DNA from: Gnetum montanum
Lineage: Eukaryota > Streptophyta > Gnetopsida > Gnetales > Gnetaceae
DNA length: 64,000 bases
NCBI GenBank assembly: GCA_015680685.1
Contig: MNCI01005876.1
Coordinates: forward strand, 82,127 to 146,126
Reading direction: 5' to 3'
Under the pieces are notes generated by a model that saw only the letters and a program-made list of their open reading frames with translations, did not search any database and had not been told where the DNA came from. Positions 56,701 through 64,000 of the stretch are shown piece after piece (positions within the stretch are counted from its first letter, which is position 1; each line of letters begins with the position of its first letter). The translations under genes and the position numbers were made by a program.

Positions 56701-57640
56701 TTGCCCACTTTTTCATCTTCTTAGTAATGGAAAAGTTTAGGGATTTTATGAGTGTTCTTCATATGGTTTAAACTTCTCTTGACTCCTTCAAGGAATTTTG
56801 AACATTTCAAGCTATCTTTCTTTAGCTTTAATGTTATTAATGTTATCTTATGTTGATCTTTACATTACTTCTTGTGTTAGGATTATCATTTTTTATGCTT
56901 CTTATTAATTTTCTCTAGGTGATGTTGCTAGTGATGCTTAGCATTAACATCACTATTATCATCATATCTTGTTCAATGATCAAATGATTATTCTTAGTAT
57001 CATGTTAGTAGTAGTACTAAGTTTATTAAATCTAATTGACATCTAAGTAATAATCTAGCATCACCATCATTGTTGATGTCATCTTTGGCATCTTAAACAA
57101 TACTAATGTTATAGGTGATGGTCTTGCATCATTGTGATTATCATTATTTCTTTCATCAATCCTTGTTAATCAGTCTTACCAATTATGAAGTTGTCAATTT
57201 TAGAATTCTGAGCCATAAATACATAACCTTGCTTCTCATTTGTAGATTGGATTCAAAAGAGAAAAAAATAAAATTTTAAATTTGAAGAGCTTAATTATTC
57301 ATAATTTTGAGTCATCTATTATCAACATCTATCATCTTATGTGATTATCATCAAATTCTTTAACATTGTTTGTGAAAGTTGATTTTGACTTTTAAAATTA
57401 CTTATTCATCAATATTAACTTCAAGGGCTAAAGTCAATGTTATTGGGGAAACAACATCCTCATAACTTATTACAGTCACTTTTGATCATCATCCCTTCAC
57501 TCATAAGGCTTAGCTTCCCTTCATTAGTGGTGCAGCAACACCTCTTCCAAGCCCCTTTTCATTCCTACAGGCAATTGATTGTAGGTTTTGTGAAGTTGGA
57601 AAGACATATTGAAGATTAGGAGAGATCTTGATTGAGGGTT
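56700..57640. other. AT-rich region, nothing recognised
   Basis: Short 'gatg...catc' words recur (about 56930-57150). There is no coding homology. The left edge of the LTR of element VI may lie inside this stretch. Confidence 0.5.
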
Positions 57641-57649
57641 GGACATGCA

Positions 57650-58400
57650 CAAGAGATGTCCTAAGTGGCTAGCAGAGGTTTTGCAAAGTAAGGAAACAAC
57701 TTGTCCCACCTAGAAATGTCTCTAGGGAGACATCTTTCTCAAATAGGAGATGTCTCACCTTAGCAAGAGACATCTTCCATAACCAAGAGATGCCTTGTTT
57801 GAAAGCTTGAGTTGATAGGGAGATGTCTTACCAAGCCTATATACATCTCATACAACTAAGGAAATTTCTAAGTTGGTAATTCCAAGTTGGAAAACAATCA
57901 AAAAAGATGAGAATAAGAATCTCTAATTTAGTCATGGGGAAGGTTTTCATAGAGTTTTTATCTTGAATTTAATAAATATTATTGTGTGTTTTCATGTTTT
58001 GTTATGAAATGAGATGAGTGTTGAGCACTTGAAAATTGCAAGAGAGATTTCTTAAGTGTGCATGTATCTCTATAGTCAGTTATATATATTTGGCCCTTGA
58101 AGACCTCTTGTGAGTGCTGGATCTCAACCCTATATTTGTGGGAGAGCTAATTCAGTTATATCTTGCATTGAGGTTAATCATTATGTGGTTGTAGAGCCTC
58201 ATGCTTTGCAAGATCATCGAGTGTGTAAGTGATTGGTGATGTTTGTTGGTTGTGGAACCACTGTAATTGCAATATTCTTTGAATTAATTGAAGATAGCTA
58301 TTTTTCTTACTTTCTAATAAATAGATTATCTTCATACATTCTAGATTTCGTGTGTGTTTGAAGGGTTAAAGTAAAATGGAATGACCTTACTCTAGTGTTA
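57650..58400 (+). repeat. Putative 5' LTR of element VI
   Basis: It is inferred to be an LTR because a primer-site-like sequence and a gag follow it. It holds an array of 'gagatgtctc', 'gagacatct' and 'agatgtctta' words (57653-57832), then a TATA-like 'tatatac' at 57839-57845. The left boundary is uncertain and no partner LTR lies in the window. Confidence 0.5.
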
Positions 58401-58401
58401 T

Positions 58402-58413
58402 TGGTATCAAAGT
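58402..58413 (+). other. Element VI primer-site-like sequence
   Basis: TGGTATCAAAGT matches the iMet-type plant primer site TGGTATCAGAGC at 10 of 12 positions. Confidence 0.6.
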
Positions 58414-58465
58414 GTTAGGTTGATTGTTATTGGAATTTGGTTATACACTTTTGTGTTTATTTTAG

Positions 58466-59700
58466 ATGTCTTCTAAGAAGAAACAAGTTGAAGCCCTAAA
58501 TAAATACATGAAAATCATGAAATCTACCTTTCGACTAATGGTTGCATGATTGGATGAGATTAGCACCAAGTTATATAGAAATGAAGGACCCAACCATATT
58601 AAGATCCATAGTGATGATAAACATTTACATTTGAATGGTGATGAAAAAGCTTGTTAGCTTGAGCATTTACATTTGAATGGTGATGAAGAAGCTTCTTAGC
58701 CTAATGGAGGAAAAGTAGATGAAGAGGAAGAAAATTTCAGCTATGGGAGTATGGGAAACCATTAGCCTGGGATTCCAGTGGGAGGGAATCTAAATCCTCA
58801 TATTAGAGTTCCAAGAGCTCCATTGATAGTATCTGCTTCTTCGCATGACAAGCTTAATCATGAAGATGAAGTAAAACTTGCTAGAGCATTTAGAAATGCC
58901 GCTAGACTTCCATATGTGGAATTGAAGACTTTCAATGGTGTAGATGGTACCAATGATTTTTCAAGTTGACTAAAGATATTTGATAATCATTTTAAGTTAG
59001 AAGAGGTACTAAATCAATTATGGGTATTGACTCCTGAGTCCATATTATAAGGTATGGCTTCAACTTAGTGGGAGAAAGAGTCCTAAAGTTATAAGAGGTA
59101 AAATGATAAACATATTAGGGATTGGAATCTAATGAAATATATGTTGAGAAGAAAATTTAAATAGTCTTAGCATAGGCAAGAGGTGATCATGAAGTTGAAA
59201 ATGCTTAGGAATGGTGACAAAGATGTCAAGGAATTCTACTTCAAATTATGTGAAATATTCCATCAAGTTAATATAAGTTGAAAGAAGTATGAATAGACTT
59301 CAATCTTTCTTATAGGGCTTAAAATGGCTTATTAGTAGGAGTTTTTATTCTATAAGCTACAAACTCCTGGTGAGGCTTATGCTTTAGTTTTGAAATAAGA
59401 GTAAACAAACTTCAAAGGGGAAGGACAAGGGGTCCAAATTAGAGAAGGGATCTAAGTGAAATTTTAAAGACAAAGATGATAGCCATAACAAGAAGCTAGA
59501 GAAAGATGATGAAAAGGGTAAATCCAAGAAGAACCAATGAAAGGAATGTAAGAATTAAAGTAGCAAATTTTCTAATATTTAATGCTTTAAATATGGAGAA
59601 TGGGAACACAAGCAATGGAAATGTCCACATCACAAGGCCATCAAGGGTAAGGATGTGCAAATCGTGAAAGAGAGGGAGACATCCAACTAAGCTCTTTAGA
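58466..59700 (+). pseudogene. Element VI gag (pseudogene)
   Basis: It starts MSSKKKQVEALNKYMKIMKS at 58466. A 42-bp in-frame tandem repeat follows (58622-58663 and 58664-58705, 'HLHLNGDE'). A stretch open at 58778-58969 includes 'ARLPYVELKTFNGVDGTND', the position of the plant Ty3 'F.G..D...W' block. Later come 'LRRKFK' and 'FYFKLCEIFHQV' (gag core), a Lys-rich linker, and the zinc-knuckle remnant 'CFKYGEWEHKQWKCPHHK' (59582-59635), where the second Cys is Tyr. Many stops are present. Confidence 0.75.
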
Positions 59701-59799
59701 AAGGTAATCCTAATGCCCTCAAAATTAAAGAAGTTTCTGAATTAAATTCTTGTGCATTTATGAGAAATATAAATGTAGGAGATCATCCTACAAGGAAAT

Positions 59800-60200
59800 T
59801 ATTATTTTAGATTAAGGCTAAATGTTCTCTTAGTGGGAAATGAATTTATATTTTAATTAATGGGGGAGTCCAAAAAAATGTTATTTCTTCTAGGGTAGTT
59901 GCTAGATTGGATTTAGTAACAAATCTTTATCCTAGATCCTACAAGGTACATTGGTTGTCAAGAAACTTCTCTCAAGAGGTGAGAGAACAATGTATTTGAA
60001 AATTTAAAATTGGGAGATATCATGATGTTGTGAAATGTCATCTATTACCAGTTGATTGCATTGATGTAATTCTTGAAAGACCTTGGAATTTTAATAATTG
60101 TGCTCAATTTGATGAAGCAAGGAATGTATGGAGCATGACAAGAATGGATGAAATTTGTGAGTTGATTCCTATGATTGCTAAACAAGTGAGATAACAAAGC
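59800..60200 (+). pseudogene. Element VI protease (pseudogene)
   Basis: 'ILINGGVQKNVISSRVVARL' (59852-59911) corresponds to the plant Ty3 block I-D-G-G-S-x-N-V-x-S, with the catalytic Asp changed to Asn. 'SYKVHWLS' and 'DVILERPWNFNN' (about 60065-60100) match the 'PYKLQWL' and 'HILLGRPWQFD' blocks of the family. Confidence 0.75.
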
Positions 60201-60419
60201 TTAGTTAATGCTTTCTTAATTCTTCTAGGAAAGAGGAAATGCATTAAGGAAAATGATGAAGCTAGTTTTGGTTTTATGGTTATATCAACTATTGCTTCTA
60301 ACCATCATGTTATGCAAGTAGAACTTCTACTAGGTGTGCTAGGCTTGAAGGAGTAATTTTCCAAAGTATTCAAAGGGGAATTGGATGGATTTCCATCAAT
60401 GGGAGAATGAACAACATTA

Positions 60420-61075
60420 AATTAACTTCATCCCTAGTTCTATCATCAAGAATGAGAGAGCATACTAGATGGCATCAAATCAACAGGCTAAATTGCAAAG
60501 GCAAGTAGAGGAGTTACTTACAAATAGTTTCATGAGAGAATCCATTTCATCTTATGCAGTTCTAGTAGTGCTTGTGTCAAAGAAGAGTAGTGATGAATAG
60601 AAAATATGCATTTATTTGAGGGTAGTGAATAGGATAATAGTGAGTTACAAGTTTCCTATTTTAAGAATTAATGATATCCCTGATTTCCTTACGAATGTAG
60701 AGGCTTTTAGCCAAATTGATTTGAAAAGTTGATGCTACCAAATTTGGTTTAGACCTAGTGATGAGTGGAAGATAGCTTTCAAATTACCAGATGGATTATT
60801 TGGGTGGTTGGTGATGCCATTTAGGCTCAAAAATGCACCTACTACATTCATGAGATTGATTCATAATGTACTTAAGAATTTGATTGGTAAGTATTGTATT
60901 GTCTCTTTTGATGATATTTTGGTATGTAGCTCTAATGAGAAGGAGCACTTGGATCACTTAAGAGGAATTTTTCTTAAATTGGAAGAGGAACATTTGCTAA
61001 TCAATGTGAAGTAGAGTCATTTCTTCAAGAGGGAGATCAAATATTTAGGACATGTGTTCTAAACCATTATAGAAA
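60420..61075 (+). pseudogene. Element VI reverse transcriptase, truncated
   Basis: The motifs run 'AKLQRQVEELLTNSFMRESI' (60487-60546), 'RVVNRIIVSYKFPILRIND' (60619-60675), 'SQIDLKS*CYQIWFRPSDEW', and 'FGWLVMPFRLKNAPTTFMRL' (60799-60858). The active site is 'SFDDILVCS' (60905-60930) with both Asp kept. 'EIKYLGHVF' lies near 61030. It stops being recognisable near 61075, where a minus-strand gag begins, so the rest of pol is lost. Confidence 0.82.
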
Positions 61076-61900
61076 AGGTCATGCCTTGCATAATGTTGGG
61101 TTTTGGCCAACGCTTACTTTGGTCTACTAATGAATCTATAATTCTCCAACCATCTTCCAGTGTCACATTTAAAATATTTCCTCCACATGCAAAGTCAACA
61201 TTTTGCCTACAATAAGGTAGTAAACCTTCTACAAATATTTGAAATAATTGATGGGTAGGGAAACCATGGCTTGAATTTTTTAAACATAACCCTTTAAATC
61301 TATCAAAGGTGCTTTCATAGTCCTCATCCTCATGTTGCATAATACTCATTAATTACTTTCTTAATAAGTATTGCCTATCATTAGAAAGAAATATTTGTAG
61401 GAAAGCATTTTTAAACTCATCCCAAGAACTAATTTGTGTTCGAAGGGTTTGTAGCCAAAAATCAACTTTGTCTTTTAGGGTTGATTTGAAAGAAATCATT
61501 TTAGTCCTATCCCCACTTTGAGGTGCTAACATAGCTAATTTTGTTTCAAATTCTCTTATATGAGTGACTGAATCTTCGTCATTTGTCCCTTTAAAAATAG
61601 GTAATAGGTGAATATTTTTAACCTCTACATCTCTTCCTTGTGGGAAAATCAATGGGCCTTGAGGTATAATTAATGTTATTTGATTTAATAATTCTCCAAG
61701 GGTTTGTCATGGGAATGGTTGATTAATTTGAACATTAGAACTCAAACTACTGAAAGAGAGAGGAATTGGACCTAAAGAAAATGGAGGAGGTACATGATGT
61801 GAGGATGATCCCATAGTATAAGTTGAAGCTACTATTGGAGTTACTATAGGACTTGGTAATGAGGTTGCTATTGGTGGAGTTTGTATATTCAAAGTGCTTA
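61075..61900 (-). pseudogene. Athila-like gag on the minus strand
   Basis: On the minus strand a Pro/Ser/Thr-rich N-terminal part (61707-61892) leads to 'LPIFKGTNDEDSVTHIREFE' (about 61560-61610), then 'STLKDKVDFWLQTLRTQISS' and 'WDEFKNAFLQIFL' (61396-61490). The downstream part is open at 61059-61349: 'HEDEDYESTFDRFKGLCLKN' and 'GFPTHQLFQIFVEGLLPYCR'. This is the order of the Retrotrans_gag core in Athila-type elements. Two long open segments are separated by one stop near 61350, so it is the least decayed gag outside the nest. The rest of the element is absent or unrecognised. Confidence 0.78.
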
Positions 61901-64000
61901 TTGGTTAGATAATACCTCCTATATTGTGGTCACATAGGTTGATATTGAGATAGTATTTAAATTTTGAGATCTTCTCCCCGTAGTTGAACTTATGGTTGAT
62001 GTTGGAATGTCAAACAGAGGGTTGATAGTTATAAAAAAATTAGGTTGTATTTTCTCATTGGGATTTTGCATCTCTTGAGGGGAAGAATAATAAGATTTTG
62101 ATCATATTGGTTATTCTTGGTTTTGGTTTTGATTAACTTTTGTATGTTTATAAAGGCTAAGAGTGCTTTTAGATGGTTGAATTTGTGTAGGTTTCCTTGG
62201 TTNGAAGGGTAAGCATGGTTTTAAGTTTTTATTTTTTGCTTATTTTAATTATTAGTTTTATTAGGCTATTTGATTTTAATGGTTTTGTCTTTCTTGAATT
62301 GGTATGTGATGAGCTAGGAAAAATTCAATGTTGGATACTTTTAAAATTTATTTTTCTTTATTTTGTTGTAGAGATTGTCACCTCATCTGTGACTAACCCA
62401 TGAGTAGTATCCATGGAGAAACAATTAAAAAGTCAAAGAAATCATCAAGATAATAAATAATTAGAATTGAATACAATTAAATTCCACACTTATGCCTATG
62501 ACTCATAAGTATAATCATAAATTTTCACCTTAACTTCTAACGTTAAGTTCAAAAATGAAAATTAATAATTTAATCAAATTAAAATTACAAATAATAATTG
62601 AAGATCACAAGGGAGACTTGCCTAAATTACAATTCTACCTTGTTGGTTTCACAATGTTACAATTTTGATTATCAGACGATGGATTCAAAGAATTGATAGA
62701 AAGCTCAATAGATCTTCAACATAAATCATAAGAATAATTGATCTCAATTTGATGTGGAATTTGTTGGTATCAATTCTTCTCCTCTTCCCTTATGTTTTCT
62801 CCCAAAAATTTTCTTTTCTCTATCTCCCACAATAAAATGTGAGATGTCTTATTTATACTCCACAATGTGCAACAATGTTTAAAAATAAATATTTTAATAA
62901 TAGGTTGGATATGATGCCAATCCATAATAATCGATGCGACTCCCAGGTTTGCCATCCTTAATACCCTAAATTAGCATGAAATCAACAAAAGCTATGGAAG
63001 AGATGTGCCATTTTCTCCAAAGGTGTGGCGGTTGATGCTACTTGCATCAGAGAGTCAGTGAAGGTGAAGTTAGCTTGGCAGTGCAATAGACTAGTAATAG
63101 CAGCAACACCAGGACAACGTCTATCGCAATGGCCTTTGGTTCATGGATGATACATGTCCGAGTTGTGTAAACAGCATCCCTGAACAATGTTGTCAACTGC
63201 AATGGTCTCCTATGCCATGATCTGTTCCTATGCCATGATCTGTTTCTTCTAAAGCCCTGTACGCTAGCCAGAAGTGAGCTGATTGATAGGTAGACTAGTA
63301 TGAACTCCGCACTTTGTATTTATCACCAATCTAATGACTGAGAGAGATGCTGCATAGAGAATAACAGTTGTGCCCATTCTGTCATAGTTCATCAATACAT
63401 TGGGTGGCAACGTTGCCCAACATTTTTGCATTGGCATTGATGTTGATCACATCACTGATACACTTTGTCACCATGCACTGTATCTTAGCTGTTGCTCTGT
63501 GGCTGTAGAGATTTCAGTGGAAACGCCATGCCCTAAGCTTCTGCATTGCCTTTCTTTTTCCTTTTTATTGTTGCTGCAGTCTTGGTGTAGCAGAAAACCT
63601 CATCACCCTTGCCATGCATTGCTTGCGCATCTACTAGCCTGGCTACCCCAATGGAGCACTGAAATCTACATTGGCATTTCGTCTATGCCTCTTAATTGAC
63701 ACCCGTGTAGCTACGTTCCTCTCCATTTATTCTTTGTGTTGCAGGCTCATGCTCAAAGAGCTCCAGTAGCTCTTGTATTTGAGAATCAGCAACATACAAT
63801 CTTGGGTGATTCATTTGATTTATCTCTTTTCATTTAGTGTTCACCTGAAAAGGCCAGCAAAAAGTAGAATAATTTCCAAAATCCTAACAATAGCAAAGGA
63901 GGAGGAATTCACCAAAAAGACAAATGCCATTGCTGTTGCTGTTGCAGATGGAAGGTGATACTAGCGTCGATGGGCTTATTGCCCCAATTTTATTATTTAT
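61900..64000. other. Unassigned right end
   Basis: I recognise no coding homology here. An N lies at 62203-62205. A minus-strand TATA-like 'tataaataag' lies near 62847-62856, which could belong to an LTR of the minus-strand Athila-like element, but I cannot find LTR ends. From about 63000 the DNA is less AT-rich than its surroundings. The frames at 63400-63699 and 63773-63958 resemble no protein I know. Confidence 0.5.

Noticed and set aside
63400-63699. 99-codon frame in the less AT-rich right end
   Set aside because: It is Cys/His/Leu-rich with no recognisable domain and no support from context; a host exon cannot be excluded but is not supported.

Overview
The window is plant nuclear DNA made almost entirely of retrotransposons in several stages of decay. 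I find no host gene, tRNA, rRNA or CRISPR array. The families point to a seed plant with a large, repeat-rich, heavily methylated genome. They are a Ty3/gypsy chromovirus of Tekay/Del type with a tRNA-iMet primer site, Tat/Athila-like Ty3/gypsy elements with a tRNA-Asp primer site, a plant L1-type LINE, and two tRNA-derived SINE-like families. The species cannot be named from this; gymnosperms and large-genome angiosperms both fit.

The main structure is one nest covering 1838-53057. Its base is a chromovirus, called II here: long LTRs, target duplication CATCT/CATCC, about 10.3 kb without insertions. It was hit four times. A LINE landed 3 bp inside its 5' LTR (1857-6293, with a 16-bp duplication). 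A minus-strand Asp-primer element, V (8511-17894), lies in the same LTR. A plus-strand Asp-primer element, I (20441-41237, duplication CTAAG), splits its reverse transcriptase gene. A minus-strand Asp-primer element, IV (43741-50034, duplication TCAGT/TTAGT), lies in its 3' LTR. Element I was itself hit by two minus-strand solo LTRs of its own superfamily (20640-21543 and 23323-24236) and by a gag-only element, III (26116-32314). Rejoining the pieces restores continuous protein homology at each break.

The Asp-primer elements form a graded set. I and V carry gag, PR, RT, RNase H and INT. IV keeps gag and PR only, and III keeps gag only. I also has a long 3' region with a degraded extra ORF (about 37.25-40.15 kb) that resembles the plant 'Transposase_32' family followed by a coiled coil. 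A TATA box with a palindrome-rich array lies just upstream of that ORF. Similar arrays sit next to the TATA box in every TATA-bearing LTR of the superfamily, but their sequence type differs between copies.

The flanks (1-1837 and 53063-64000) hold SINE copies, an old minus-strand relic of the same LINE family with a SINE inserted in it, a LINE ORF1-like relic, a truncated plus-strand Ty3/gypsy element (VI, about 57.65-61.07 kb), a minus-strand Athila-like gag (61.07-61.9 kb), and about 2 kb where I recognise nothing. Almost every coding region carries in-frame stops, many at family Gln, Trp or Arg positions. This is the expected result of C-to-T decay at methylated sites.
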